Shown: positions 13,831 through 22,233 of the stretch, one piece after another
Position numbering within the stretch: the stretch's first letter is position 1
Layout: every line of letters starts with the position of its first letter
Assembly: GCA_018267915.1 (NCBI GenBank)
Contig: JAFDXN010000061.1
Span: forward strand, 1 to 34,933
Direction of reading: 5' to 3'
DNA: 34,933 nt
Origin: Bacteroidota bacterium
Lineage (GTDB): Bacteria > Bacteroidota > Bacteroidia > Chitinophagales > Chitinophagaceae
The notes under the pieces: generated by a model
What the model was told of the DNA's origin: nothing
Databases searched by the model: none
Seen by the model: the letters and a program-made list of their open reading frames with translations, nothing else
Program-made: the position numbers and the translations under genes

Positions 13831-16800
13831 CTATCGCAATAGCGTCACATTCCCCTGGTACTTCTCCGTCCTGCCGTCTGTGAAGGAGGCCTCGATCACA
13901 TAGATGAACACCCCTTCGGGCTGGGGCACATCGTTGTATTTGCCATCCCAGCCACGACCGTCCAAGGCATGCGTTTCGTAGATCAGCTCACCCCAGCGGT
14001 TGAAGATGTTAAGCTTAAAGGACGTCAATCCTTTCGACAACATATTGCGCGGGAAGAAATAATCGTTTACTCCATCGCCATTCGGCGTAAAGGTGTTCGG
14101 TATATCGATATAGCAGTTCTTCAGCACTTCGATCGTGTCCGATGCACTGCAGTTATTTTCCGTCACTGTGGTCACATAAGTTCCGGGCGCGCTAACTGTG
14201 ATATGAGATGTCTTCGCTCCGGTATTCCATAACCAGCTTGCAGCCGGATGATTTTCATTCAGTGCGTCCTTCAATACCAGTGATCCCGCATTAGGGCATA
14301 TCGCAGTATCAGGCCCCAGGTACACGTTAGGATATGGATACACTTTGATGGTCCTGGTAACCGTATCGTCAGGGCAAACCCTGTAATCGGCTATCAGCGT
14401 GACGGTATAAATGCCCGGCACATCATACACCTGCTTCACAAGGTTGGTGTTTTCATACAAATGCCCATCGCCCATATCCCAATGCACGGCCTTCAGCGTA
14501 TAGGTAGCATAGTCGCCGGCGAAATCGAGGGGCTGTCCCAGGCATATTTCCGTATCCCTGACATAGATCGAGCTATTGTACACCAGCGAATCGATCTCTA
14601 CTGTTTTGAACATGGTATCATGACATGGAATAAGATCCGTTGCCACCAACGCCAGGCGGTAAACTCCCGCATTCAGGTAGAGGTGTGTCGGGTTTGTTTC
14701 ACTCGATGTATCGCCATCGCCAAATATCCACTCGTAGGTGGGTGGAATATTATTGTCATTCACCGCACTCGATCCGTTTACCAGGACGATGGCTGCTCCC
14801 TGGCATATGCTATCCAGGTCCACCGCATAACTGAAATCTGCCTTCACAGAGTGATTGACATTGATCGTGGCAATCATCGAGTCGGCACAATGCCCGTTTG
14901 TAACTACGAGCTTAATGATGTGCAAGCCTTGGTGCTCATAAACATGCACGGGATTTACATCGTGCGATATCGCAGTGCTATCGCCAAAATCCCAGGTGAT
15001 CGTTGCGTAGCCTGTTGAGTTGTTAGTCAATATGACCGTATCACCTGCGCACCCCAGCCTCAGATCCTTCGTAAAATCAGCATGTGCGGGCACGTTCACC
15101 ACTGCTATGTCAACAGAATCTTTCCACTGGCAGCCGCCATGGTTGGCATCGGTCGATACGTTCACATAGAATGTGGTGCCCGATGGCGGGTTCACGATAG
15201 GATGTGTTGTATTGCCATTGGCAGCTACCCAGCTTGCCGGTGTCCAGCTGATGTTATAGGTGAGCCAGGCAAGTGTATTGGTAAGCGTGGCGTTAAGCGT
15301 ATCAGTAGTTGTGCCGCAGCCTGTAAATATCGTATCGGCCAATCCCGCGTCCAGTGTACCCGTAGGCACCACAATGGTTACTGTATCCGCATTATTGCCG
15401 CATAGCGCCGGGTTAGCTACTCTTATTCGTGTAGTAGCGGTTGATGTTATCGTTACCGAAGAGCCTGACCCGGTTATCACGCCCGGCCCGCTCAGCACCG
15501 ACCATGTATATGGCGCAGTACCCGTAACACTAACGGGCACGCCCGTGCCGGACCCGCAATAGTAACCCGTGTCGATGCTGGCTTGTATGCTCGACGCTTG
15601 CAGTACCGTAACGCGAACTGTGTCTGTCCAGCTGCAGCCGCCGTGGTTAGCATCTGTTGTCACCGTCATTGTATAAGTAGTGCTTACCGTCGGGTCCACA
15701 ACAGGGGTTAATGTATTGCCACCTGTCACTATGCTCGCTGTTGGTGTCCAGTTGATAGTATAGATTAGTCCCGGTGTAGTGTTGGTGAGGGCACCGTGTA
15801 ATGTCGTCTGGCATCCTGCGTAGATGGTGTCCCGCGGGCCTGCATCTACCGTTGCTTTAGGCACGATCAATGTCACTGTATCGGTACCTGTTCCGCATCC
15901 GCCGCCTGTTCCTGTCACCGTTATTTGCGAAAAAGACGTTGTGCTTACTGTTATGGCCGCACCACTGCCGGTTATTACCGCCGGACCATTCAATACCGCC
16001 CAAGTAAAAGGCCCGCTGCCATCCACGGTTACCGGCACGTTTACAGCACTATCGCAATAGTATCCTGTATCGATACTGGCATATATGCCACCAACGTAAG
16101 AAGGACAGGTTCCAAAATCTGATGGACTGGGATTTAAACTGGCCGGGCCCACAACTACATCTATGTTAGTGCCATTAATGGTGCCTACGTTAAGCGGGCC
16201 GTTGTTGGTATAATAAACCTTATCGCCGATAATAGAAAAGCCGCCGCCCGAGCTGGCCACAGGAGCGCCGGTCAGCGTCCAGGTGTTCACAAGATTTCCG
16301 TTAGCGTCGTATTCATTCATCCACTGGGGCGTAGTCGTTTTCAAGGCAAAAAAGTGGCCGTTACATCCCCCCACCAGGTCATAAGGCCCACCGCCATTGA
16401 ACCCGGGCAATGTCATCAGTAAGGTTGCATTTCCGGTGCCATCATATTTATACACCTGGCCCGAGGAACCTTCGAGACTGAATATATACGGCCCCGCGCC
16501 ACCGGGATTAATAGCGCCTGCGTTATGACCCGTATTCACCCAGGTAGCGCCATCCCAGTACTGATAAATGTTGTTATTGCCAACTACATAAAATGTCGGG
16601 GAAGGGCCGGGACCGTTGATATTATCGTTGATGGCCAGGCCTCCGGACCCGGCTGGTGGAACGATCGTGTTGACCGAAGGATTACCGGGCCCCATGGGTT
16701 GCAAAGGGTCGTAAATATAAATGTTGTTGCCACTTATATAGTAAATGTTACCGCTGTTGCAATCAGGCAACTGCGCATATGCTTTGTTAGCGGCAAAGAA

Positions 16801-16857
16801 ACCGGCAATCACGGCGGCTATAAAACCAAATGTAAGCTTAGGTAGACGTTGAAACAT
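13831..16857 (-). CDS. Large surface protein with PKD domains and T9SS type B (gliding-motility) C-terminal domain
   Basis: A signal peptide covers residues 1-29 (ending KAYAQ). Residues ~30-250 look like a beta-propeller-type region with YYISGNNIYIYD and similar strands. Two homologous ~165-residue modules follow (~255-420 and ~420-590), each starting ASIDTGYYC and ending DANHGGC-W-D. Two PKD domains come next (VTWDFGDST-like TITWDFGDS, and YEWIFGDGDTSS), then a further PKD-like domain (VHWDMGDGHLYE). The last ~90 residues are the CHU_C/gliding-motility-associated domain: IPNTFTPNGDGVNDYF, then FNRWGELIYET and GWDGKYN. It is secreted by T9SS and anchored on the cell surface; adhesion or matrix function is inferred. 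The 1008-residue length is typical for this loose class. Confidence 0.92.
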   Translation of the reverse strand: MFQRLPKLTFGFIAAVIAGFFAANKAYAQLPDCNSGNIYYISGNNIYIYDPLQPMGPGNPSVNTIVPPAGSGGLAINDNINGPGPSPTFYVVGNNNIYQYWDGATWVNTGHNAGAINPGGAGPYIFSLEGSSGQVYKYDGTGNATLLMTLPGFNGGGPYDLVGGCNGHFFALKTTTPQWMNEYDANGNLVNTWTLTGAPVASSGGGFSIIGDKVYYTNNGPLNVGTINGTNIDVVVGPASLNPSPSDFGTCPSYVGGIYASIDTGYYCDSAVNVPVTVDGSGPFTWAVLNGPAVITGSGAAITVSTTSFSQITVTGTGGGCGTGTDTVTLIVPKATVDAGPRDTIYAGCQTTLHGALTNTTPGLIYTINWTPTASIVTGGNTLTPVVDPTVSTTYTMTVTTDANHGGCSWTDTVRVTVLQASSIQASIDTGYYCGSGTGVPVSVTGTAPYTWSVLSGPGVITGSGSSVTITSTATTRIRVANPALCGNNADTVTIVVPTGTLDAGLADTIFTGCGTTTDTLNATLTNTLAWLTYNISWTPASWVAANGNTTHPIVNPPSGTTFYVNVSTDANHGGCQWKDSVDIAVVNVPAHADFTKDLRLGCAGDTVILTNNSTGYATITWDFGDSTAISHDVNPVHVYEHQGLHIIKLVVTNGHCADSMIATINVNHSVKADFSYAVDLDSICQGAAIVLVNGSSAVNDNNIPPTYEWIFGDGDTSSETNPTHLYLNAGVYRLALVATDLIPCHDTMFKTVEIDSLVYNSSIYVRDTEICLGQPLDFAGDYATYTLKAVHWDMGDGHLYENTNLVKQVYDVPGIYTVTLIADYRVCPDDTVTRTIKVYPYPNVYLGPDTAICPNAGSLVLKDALNENHPAASWLWNTGAKTSHITVSAPGTYVTTVTENNCSASDTIEVLKNCYIDIPNTFTPNGDGVNDYFFPRNMLSKGLTSFKLNIFNRWGELIYETHALDGRGWDGKYNDVPQPEGVFIYVIEASFTDGRTEKYQGNVTLLR

Positions 16858-16988
16858 GGATGGTTGGGGGTATTTCTCTTACTAAAGATACAAAAAACAT
16901 ATAAACTAACTTATTTTCGCACGCATGACATAGGGCAAATTATAGCCCATGAAAAAGAATTCCATATTTTTATTAAAAACAAATCAAC

Positions 16989-17471
16989 ATGTTCAAAAGT
17001 TTAGTCTGCACTTTATTGCTATTCACTGTTTTGTTCACCACCGCCTCAGCACAAGACCAGGCTGCAAAAGATGAACAAATATTAAAAGAGTATTTCGCCA
17101 AAAATCACATCAAGGCCACCCGCACAGCATCCGGCCTGTACTACACCATTGATAAGAAAGGCGAAGGCCCCAATGTTAAGCCAGGCCAGCAAGTGAATGT
17201 AAATTACCTCGGCAGGTTCCTGGACGGTAACAAATTCGATGGCAACGTGGATGAAAAATATGCACCCGTAGCAGGCAGGTCGGTATTGAGCTTCACTGTT
17301 GGCACAGGTCGTGTCATTGCGGGATGGGAAGAAGGTTTGCTGTTGCTTAACAAGGGCTGCAGGGCCACTTTGTATTTGCCGTCTGCACTTGCCTATGGCA
17401 GCGCCGGCAATGGCCGCATTCCCGCCAACTCCGTGTTGATGTTCAATGTGGAGATGGTATCATTCAACTAA
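16989..17471 (+). CDS. Periplasmic FKBP-type peptidyl-prolyl isomerase
   Basis: A signal peptide spans residues 1-22 (LVCTLLLFTVLFTTASAQ). A short helical segment (DEQILKEYFAKNHIKA) leads into the FKBP domain from ~residue 45: VKPGQQVNVNYLGRFLDG, FTVGTGRVIAGWEEGL, then LPSALAYGSAGNGRIPANS and VLMFNVEMV. The substrate-pocket residues in VIAGWEEGL and the AYG turn are present, so it should be active in cis-trans isomerisation of proline bonds. The short length (160) indicates a single domain without the FkpA dimerisation arm. It is convergent with the sulfur operon. Confidence 0.94.
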   Translation: MFKSLVCTLLLFTVLFTTASAQDQAAKDEQILKEYFAKNHIKATRTASGLYYTIDKKGEGPNVKPGQQVNVNYLGRFLDGNKFDGNVDEKYAPVAGRSVLSFTVGTGRVIAGWEEGLLLLNKGCRATLYLPSALAYGSAGNGRIPANSVLMFNVEMVSFN

Positions 17472-17487
17472 TTGACCATACATGGAA

Positions 17488-17525
17488 TAAATAAGGCCGC
17501 CCCACGGGTGGCCCTATTTATTTTT
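17488..17525. terminator. Bidirectional terminator between the FKBP gene and the sulfur operon
   Basis: AAATAAGGCCGCCC pairs with GGTGGCCCTATTT, with T-rich sequence on the right (ATTTATTTTTCAG). Confidence 0.8.
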
Positions 17526-17533
17526 CAGGTTTT

Positions 17534-17902
17534 TTATTTCTGAAAAAACATCTTTGCAGCTATCAGCAGCAATAAGACGGCAAAACCTTTCCTCATAGCT
17601 GTCTGCGGAATGCTTAAGGCAAATTTGGAGCCTAGGTAACCGCCAATTATGAAAGCCGCTGCGATGATCAGCGCATACTTAATATCAACATAGCCGGCCT
17701 TATAGTAGTTATATGCAGCCAGTAGCCCGATAGGAGGCAACATAACGGCCACTGTGGTACCCTGCGCCATACGCTGGTCCATCGAAAGGAACATCACCAG
17801 CGCGGGAATAATGATGATTCCTCCGCCCAGGCCCACCATGCCGCCAAGTGTACCCGCAAGCAGCCCGATCAAAACAAGTATGATGATAGTTTGTACAGTC
17901 AT
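17534..17902 (-). CDS. Half-length TauE/SafE-family sulfur-compound exporter
   Basis: The 122-residue hydrophobic protein has about four spans and the TauE signature GLLAGTLGGMVGLGGGIIIIP near the N-terminus, with MRKGFAVLLLLIAAKMF at the end. Full TauE/SafE proteins have two such halves, so this one would have to dimerise. It is the last gene of the operon, 3 bp after the lipoprotein-like rhodanese-thioredoxin gene. In the Staphylococcus cst operon a TauE protein accompanies CstA and CstB and is thought to export sulfite or thiosulfate; a similar role here is inference. Confidence 0.88.
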   Translation of the reverse strand: MTVQTIIILVLIGLLAGTLGGMVGLGGGIIIIPALVMFLSMDQRMAQGTTVAVMLPPIGLLAAYNYYKAGYVDIKYALIIAAAFIIGGYLGSKFALSIPQTAMRKGFAVLLLLIAAKMFFQK

Positions 17903-17905
17903 GCC

Positions 17906-18625
17906 CTATAGTTTCGTCTCCTTTAAGAATTGCTTCTCGTCGATAAATCCCTTATGCTTCCAGGTCAACTTACCGTTTTGATAAAGCTCCAGGTAGGGCA
18001 AGGCATCTATGCCGTTCTCTTTCAATAACGACTTATTCTTGTCCGCATCTATTTTAACAAGACTCAATTTATCCTTCTTCCTTTCAGCCAGCGATTCCAG
18101 GTAAGGCGCCATCCTTTTGCAGGGGCCGCACCATTCGGCGTGGTAATCCACTAACACATAGCCGGGCTTATTTGTAAGGTGCTTAAAGTCCGCGGCAGTC
18201 ATCCCCGCATCCGGCTTGCCTCCTTTGCCTGTAACTATCTTTTTGCCTTCGGCGTTCCACTTCATGATCCCGCCCTTCATATTGTAAACCTCCGCAAACC
18301 CCATATTGTGCATTTGCTCCGCAGCCATGCCACTCCTGCCACCCGACAGGCAATAAACAAATACCGGCTTTGCCTTGTCCAGCTTCGCGATCTTATTGGC
18401 AAAGGCGTCTGAATTGTAGTCAATATTTTTTGCGTTTTCCAGGTGGCCCTCGGCGTATTCACCGGGCGTGCGCACATCAACGAGTTGTGCGCCGGGACTT
18501 GCCGCCAGCCTCTTCTCATATTCTGCCACTTGCAGTTCTTTATTGATGCCGCGCTGTGCCGAAACTCCCTGGCAGGCTGCAAGGCTCACCAAGCCCGCGA
18601 TCAGTGTTGCATAAATCGCTTTCAT
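17906..18625 (-). CDS. Exported rhodanese-thioredoxin fusion, probable lipoprotein
   Basis: The N-terminus MKAIYATLIAGLVSLAAC contains a lipobox (LAAC, Cys18). The rhodanese domain (~30-130) has VDVRTPGEYAEGH and the active cysteine C92 in YCLSGGRSG. The thioredoxin domain (~145-239) has W165-C-G-P-C169, preceded by VLVDYHAE, and a cis-proline P210. A sulfurtransferase joined to a reductase in the periplasm suggests removal of sulfane sulfur as sulfide, or reduction of protein persulfides. The start codon overlaps the OsmC-like stop by 4 bp (18622-18625), so the two are translationally coupled. Confidence 0.93.
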   Translation of the reverse strand: MKAIYATLIAGLVSLAACQGVSAQRGINKELQVAEYEKRLAASPGAQLVDVRTPGEYAEGHLENAKNIDYNSDAFANKIAKLDKAKPVFVYCLSGGRSGMAAEQMHNMGFAEVYNMKGGIMKWNAEGKKIVTGKGGKPDAGMTAADFKHLTNKPGYVLVDYHAEWCGPCKRMAPYLESLAERKKDKLSLVKIDADKNKSLLKENGIDALPYLELYQNGKLTWKHKGFIDEKQFLKETKL

Positions 18626-19077
18626 ATCGTTTCTGTTGTGCCTGCGACCTTTACAAGCGGTTTAAAAATGATCTTCGAGGTTATTGAATTTGAGATCAGG
18701 CAGTTCGCCTCAGCTTTTTGCAGCACCTTTTCGGCACGCTGTATCTCAGCCTCGCCGTTTACAGTTACCACGGGCAGCAAGGTCACCTCGCTCATGAGGT
18801 ATTTGCCATCTACCATTTCGAGTTTGCCCAGGGCTTTTGAATCAAAATCGCGGAAGTTCAGCTTCGAGTTGTCGGCTATCGCCAGGAAGGTGGTCATCAG
18901 GCAGCTATTTACGGCTGCGGTAAACAAATGCTCCGGCGACCATACCCCTTCCATACCTTTAGGAAACTCGGGGGGCGTGGCCACTTCGATGTCTTCCCTG
19001 ATACCTGGTGCAACAAGGTCACCTTTTCTATCAGCCGTCCAGCTTACCGACACTTCATAATCATGTGTTACGTTCAT
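18622..19077 (-). CDS. OsmC/Ohr-family peroxidase
   Basis: The 151-residue protein has the OsmC core SPEHLFTAAVNSCLMTTFLA with the first redox cysteine C59, and a second cysteine C126 in AEANCLISNSI, the two-cysteine pair of organic hydroperoxide reductases. Members of this family also reduce sulfane-sulfur species in other bacteria, which would fit the operon. It lies 2 bp after the thioredoxin stop and overlaps the next gene by 4 bp. Confidence 0.92.
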   Translation of the reverse strand: MNVTHDYEVSVSWTADRKGDLVAPGIREDIEVATPPEFPKGMEGVWSPEHLFTAAVNSCLMTTFLAIADNSKLNFRDFDSKALGKLEMVDGKYLMSEVTLLPVVTVNGEAEIQRAEKVLQKAEANCLISNSITSKIIFKPLVKVAGTTETI

Positions 19078-19079
19078 CT

Positions 19080-19388
19080 TTATTGATTTAGGTGTTGTTC
19101 TATGATCTGCTTTAAATGATTGGCCGGCACCACGCCCGATTGCCGCCAGAGCACGTTGCCTTCCTTAAATAATATCAGCGTTGGCACACCGGATATGTGG
19201 TAGGCACTGGCGGCAAGCGGGTTTTTATCTACATCCACTTTGATGATGGAAGCTTTGTCACCCACTGCTTTCTTTAACTCGGAGAGTATAGGCGCCATCA
19301 TTTTGCAGGGCCCGCACCACTCGGCCGAGAAATCGACCAGCACAGGCTTTGTATCTTTTATGAGTTCTGAAAAAGTTCTTGTTCCCAT
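19080..19388 (-). CDS. trxA: Cytoplasmic thioredoxin
   Basis: A normal 102-residue thioredoxin: VLVDFSAEWCGPCKMMAP with C25 and C28, KVDVDKNPLAASAYHI, and the cis-proline P69 in SGVPTLILFKEG. No signal peptide is present. Its place in the operon suggests it reduces persulfides formed on the rhodaneses or recycles the OsmC-like enzyme. It lies 9 bp after the small membrane protein gene. Confidence 0.95.
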   Translation of the reverse strand: MGTRTFSELIKDTKPVLVDFSAEWCGPCKMMAPILSELKKAVGDKASIIKVDVDKNPLAASAYHISGVPTLILFKEGNVLWRQSGVVPANHLKQIIEQHLNQ

Positions 19389-19397
19389 GGTTCCGTT

Positions 19398-19646
19398 TTA
19401 TGCTACCTCCTCGTAGTCTACATCTTCTGTCTTCACCTGCCCGGCACTTCTGCGCGGTGCTGTATAACAGCCATTCACTCCGCAGCCGGTGCCCGTTACT
19501 GCCTGGTAGAGAAAAAAGAGGCCAATTAAACCTGTAAATAGTTCCACCATCATAATAGCCTGTACCGCCAGCCATATCCCGATGACCAGCCTGAGCACAC
19601 GCATTAGGTCCCAGTCGCTCAGCAGCATTTCTTTTAGCGATCTCAT
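19398..19646 (-). CDS. Small membrane protein of the sulfur operon (DUF2892/YgaP-tail-like)
   Basis: The 82-residue protein begins with LLSDWDLMRVLRLVIGIWLA and has two hydrophobic helices (about 17-32 and 36-52), with a C-terminal tail containing two cysteines in TGTGCGVNGCYT. The shape resembles the membrane part that follows rhodaneses such as YgaP. The cysteine pair could take part in sulfur relay. The start overlaps the preceding rhodanese stop by 4 bp (ATGA at 19643-19646). Confidence 0.75.
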   Translation of the reverse strand: MRSLKEMLLSDWDLMRVLRLVIGIWLAVQAIMMVELFTGLIGLFFLYQAVTGTGCGVNGCYTAPRRSAGQVKTEDVDYEEVA

Positions 19647-19957
19647 TGCTCATACTTTTTAAGGTTGAACCAGCTACCGGCATTGTACACTTCGCTGAAA
19701 CCGTTCGCCAGCAAGGTCGATCTGGCAGCTCCGCTTCGCATACCCGAGGCGCAACAGGTGATCACAGGTTTGTCCTTCTTCAGTTTCGCCATCTGCATCG
19801 GCAATGTGTTCAAAGGCATGTTGATCGAACCCTTTATGTGGCCCGACGAATATTCACCGGGCGTACGCACGTCCAGTATTATGGCGCCGTTGGCTATAAG
19901 CGCACCAAGATCTGCTTTAGGGCCGCTGCTGAAGAGCTTTTTAAATAATTGTAACAT
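19643..19957 (-). CDS. Single-domain rhodanese
   Basis: The 104-residue protein has ILDVRTPGEYSSGHIKGSIN and the active loop C69-A-S-G-M-R-S, preceded by a second cysteine C68. Rhodaneses carry sulfane sulfur on the active cysteine and pass it to thiols. The N-terminal ~14 residues (MLQLFKKLFSSG) are a short basic amphipathic lead. It is the second of two consecutive CCASG rhodaneses and is coupled to the next gene. Confidence 0.93.
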   Translation of the reverse strand: MLQLFKKLFSSGPKADLGALIANGAIILDVRTPGEYSSGHIKGSINMPLNTLPMQMAKLKKDKPVITCCASGMRSGAARSTLLANGFSEVYNAGSWFNLKKYEQ

Positions 19958-19972
19958 TTTGTTTTATCTTTT

Positions 19973-20251
19973 TTAATTGTTGCAATAATAGTTTACATCC
20001 GTCCATGCGCCGCCGTTACTACACTCGATACCTTGCCGCTGCAATAAGGTCGTTGCACTGTTGCTCCTGGCACCCGACGCACAGCATAGCACAATATTCT
20101 TCTTCCCTTTCAATTCGTCCATACGTTGCGGCAACTCGTTGAGTGGGATATTGATGCTTCCGGCTACATGGCCCCCGGCATATTCGCCCGGCGTTCTTAC
20201 GTCTACTACAGTTGCATTACCACTGCGTAATGCGTCGATCAATGGATTCAT
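19973..20251 (-). CDS. Single-domain rhodanese
   Basis: The start at 20251 (MNPLIDALRSG) gives 92 residues; an upstream start at 20305 would overlap the preceding gene. VVDVRTPGEYAGGHVAGSIN and the active loop C57-A-S-G-A-R-S with neighbouring C56 are clear. Two further cysteines occur near the end (C77, C90). It closely resembles the next rhodanese, so a duplication within the operon is likely. It follows the DUF6132-like gene by 1 bp. Confidence 0.92.
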   Translation of the reverse strand: MNPLIDALRSGNATVVDVRTPGEYAGGHVAGSINIPLNELPQRMDELKGKKNIVLCCASGARSNSATTLLQRQGIECSNGGAWTDVNYYCNN

Positions 20252-20252
20252 G

Positions 20253-20462
20253 CTATTTTCTTTTTGGTTTTCTATCTTTTTCAAACATACTGAACAACAA
20301 GCCACCCATCATCGCGCCATACAAACCACTGTTCAAGGGTTTTGAAGTAATGGGGCAGGTGCCGGATGCACATCCCACATAATACCAATAACACCACCCG
20401 GCCACCGCCCCTATGGCTACACCTACGAGTTCCAGTTTATATTTCAACAGTCCTTCTTTCAC
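20253..20462 (-). CDS. Small membrane protein, DUF6132-like
   Basis: The 69-residue protein has two hydrophobic helices flanking the conserved-looking block YYVGCASGTCPITSKPLNSG with a CxxxxC pair. I associate this pattern with the DUF6132 family, often next to rhodanese genes in Bacteroidota. The cysteine pair on a membrane protein between persulfide enzymes hints at sulfur handling, but this is inference. It is 4 bp after the CstB-like gene. Confidence 0.75.
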   Translation of the reverse strand: MKEGLLKYKLELVGVAIGAVAGWCYWYYVGCASGTCPITSKPLNSGLYGAMMGGLLFSMFEKDRKPKRK

Positions 20463-20466
20463 CTTA

Positions 20467-21891
20467 TTATCGTTTTGAATTCATCGCTGCGTCATTCATA
20501 TATTGTTCCGTAGCTATGCCGGTAGTCCTTAGTGCCGAATAACCGCCGTTTATATTTACCAGTTTGCTATACCCGCGCGACTTGAGTATCGATGCGGCGA
20601 TCACCGAGCGGTATCCACCCGCGCAGTAGAGATAGCAGGTTTTGTCTTTAGGTATAGCAGCCATATTATCGTTCAGGTAGTCGAGCGCCTGGTATTGTGC
20701 GCTCACAACATGCCCGTTATCATATTCGCTGTACCTGCGCACATCCAGGATATTCAACCCCGCCTTGCTGCCGTACAACTGTGCAAATTCTTCTGCGCTC
20801 ATTGTCTCTATCGTGTCAGTCTCCTTTCCCTTATTCACCCATGCTTCATAGCCTCCTTCCAGGTAGCCGATCACGTGATCATACCCCACCCGCGCCATTC
20901 GGATAACTGCTTCAGATTCCCTGCCCTCGTCTGTCACCAGCAATATAGGTTGCTTTATATCCCGTATCAGTGCACCCACCCATGGCGCAAAGGTGCCATC
21001 GAGCCCGATGTTGATGCTATTTGGGATAAAACCCTTAACAAAAACATTAGGATCGCGGGTGTCCAGCACAAGGGCCCCTGTCTCATTAGCTGCCGTTTCA
21101 AATGCCGTTACGCTCAATGGCACTGTAGCACGTTTTAGTATATCGTTAATGCTGTCATACCCCTCTTTGTTCATCTTTACATTCATGGGGAAGTAAACGG
21201 GTGGCGGAAGTAAACCTGCTGTTGCCTCGTTAATGAATTCCTCCTTACTCATGTCTGCCCGCAGGGCATAGTTCATCTGCTTTTGTATGCCGATGGTCGA
21301 CACCGTTTCCTTCGACATATTTTTGCCGCATGCCGAGCCTTGCCCGTGTGCAGGGTACACGATCACTTCGTCGGCCAGCGGCATTATCTTGTTTCTCAGC
21401 GACTCATATAGCAAACCTGCCAGTTCTTCCTTCGTCATGTTAGCCGCCTTCTGCGCCAGGTCGGGTCGGCCCACATCGCCTACAAAAAGTGTGTCGCCTG
21501 TAAAGACAGCATCGTCCATGCCATGCTCGTCCTGCAGCAGGAAGCAAGATGATTCCAATGTATGGCCTGGCGTATGTAAAACCTTTATGGTGATGTCGCC
21601 CAGCTTAAATATCTCATTGTCCTTTGCCACATGCGCCGCAAAAGAGGGCTTTGCAGTCGGCCCGTAGACAATTTTAGCACCTGTAGCCTTCGCCAGGTCC
21701 AGGTGGCCGGATACGAAGTCGGCGTGGAAATGTGTCTCGAAGATATATTTGATCTTGACGCCGTCTTTCTCAGCACGGTCAATATACGGCTGTACTTCGC
21801 GCAACGGGTCAACGATCGCCGCTTCCCCTTTGGATGTTATATAATAGGCGCCATGTGCCAGGCAGCCGGTATAGATCTGTTCTACTTTCAT
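20467..21891 (-). CDS. CstB-like persulfide dioxygenase-rhodanese fusion (MBL-fold)
   Basis: The N-terminal ~240 residues are an ETHE1-type metallo-beta-lactamase domain: H54-F-H56-A-D58 in THFHADFVSGH, H110 in HTPGHTLESS, D133 in FTGDTLFVGDVGRPDL, and H182 in YPAHGQG. Iron enzymes of this kind oxidise glutathione or other low-molecular-weight persulfide to sulfite. A pseudo-rhodanese follows (~255-355), where LVTDEGRE has D321 in place of the catalytic cysteine. The last rhodanese (~365-460) is intact, with C423 in YCAGGYRS. This three-part layout and length (474) match Staphylococcus CstB. It is the second gene after the Crp/Fnr-controlled promoter. Confidence 0.93.
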   Translation of the reverse strand: MKVEQIYTGCLAHGAYYITSKGEAAIVDPLREVQPYIDRAEKDGVKIKYIFETHFHADFVSGHLDLAKATGAKIVYGPTAKPSFAAHVAKDNEIFKLGDITIKVLHTPGHTLESSCFLLQDEHGMDDAVFTGDTLFVGDVGRPDLAQKAANMTKEELAGLLYESLRNKIMPLADEVIVYPAHGQGSACGKNMSKETVSTIGIQKQMNYALRADMSKEEFINEATAGLLPPPVYFPMNVKMNKEGYDSINDILKRATVPLSVTAFETAANETGALVLDTRDPNVFVKGFIPNSINIGLDGTFAPWVGALIRDIKQPILLVTDEGRESEAVIRMARVGYDHVIGYLEGGYEAWVNKGKETDTIETMSAEEFAQLYGSKAGLNILDVRRYSEYDNGHVVSAQYQALDYLNDNMAAIPKDKTCYLYCAGGYRSVIAASILKSRGYSKLVNINGGYSALRTTGIATEQYMNDAAMNSKR

Positions 21892-21952
21892 ACGGATGTG
21901 TTTTTACAGATGCAAAGCTTGGATATCGGGCTCTTAAAACCGATGATACTGG

Positions 21953-22171
21953 TTAGCTTTTCAGGCGCTCCTCTTTTTTAAGCGTGCTGATGCCTAGCAG
22001 GCGGTAGAGTGGGCAGAAATTGATAAAACTTGTCACCAGGAAAATACTTGCGACCACTAATGATACTATCGCCATCGTTCCTGTAACAATACCCGCTGCG
22101 TAGAGACCGATCAGTACCACTGCTATTATAATGCGGATACTGCGGTCTGTTGTGCTCATGTTTCTTTTCAT
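21953..22171 (-). CDS. DUF2892-type small membrane protein, first gene of the sulfur operon
   Basis: From ATG 22171 the protein is 72 residues: MSTTDRSIRIIIAVVLIGLY, a second hydrophobic helix (IVSLVVASIFLVTSFINFCPLYRLLGI) and a basic tail. The R-x-IRI start and F-x-FCPLY-LLG pattern are typical of DUF2892, the membrane part of YgaP-like sulfurtransferases. It lies 61 bp before the CstB-like gene and 18 bp after a TAGTTTTG box under a putative Crp/Fnr operator. Confidence 0.85.
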   Translation of the reverse strand: MKRNMSTTDRSIRIIIAVVLIGLYAAGIVTGTMAIVSLVVASIFLVTSFINFCPLYRLLGISTLKKEERLKS

Positions 22172-22189
22172 AAAAACATATTTATGCCG

Positions 22190-22233
22190 CAAAACTAGAC
22201 CGTCTTTAAGAGTTATTCGGTGATATATATCAC
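22190..22233 (-). promoter_or_regulatory. Sulfur operon promoter with Crp/Fnr-type operator
   Basis: On the minus strand the perfect 14-bp dyad GTGATATATATCAC (22233-22220) is followed by TAGTTTTG (22197-22190). The dyad centre (22226.5) is 36.5 bp from the end of the -7 box, about -41 from a predicted start site, where no TTG is present. The dyad overlaps the stop of the regulator gene. Confidence 0.7.

Noticed and set aside
14461..15018. 185-residue plus-strand open frame
   Set aside because: Antisense to the PKD/T9SS surface protein gene; no recognisable content.
20252..20305. Upstream start of the first solo rhodanese
   Set aside because: It would overlap the end of the DUF6132-like gene by 53 bp and adds no conserved residues.
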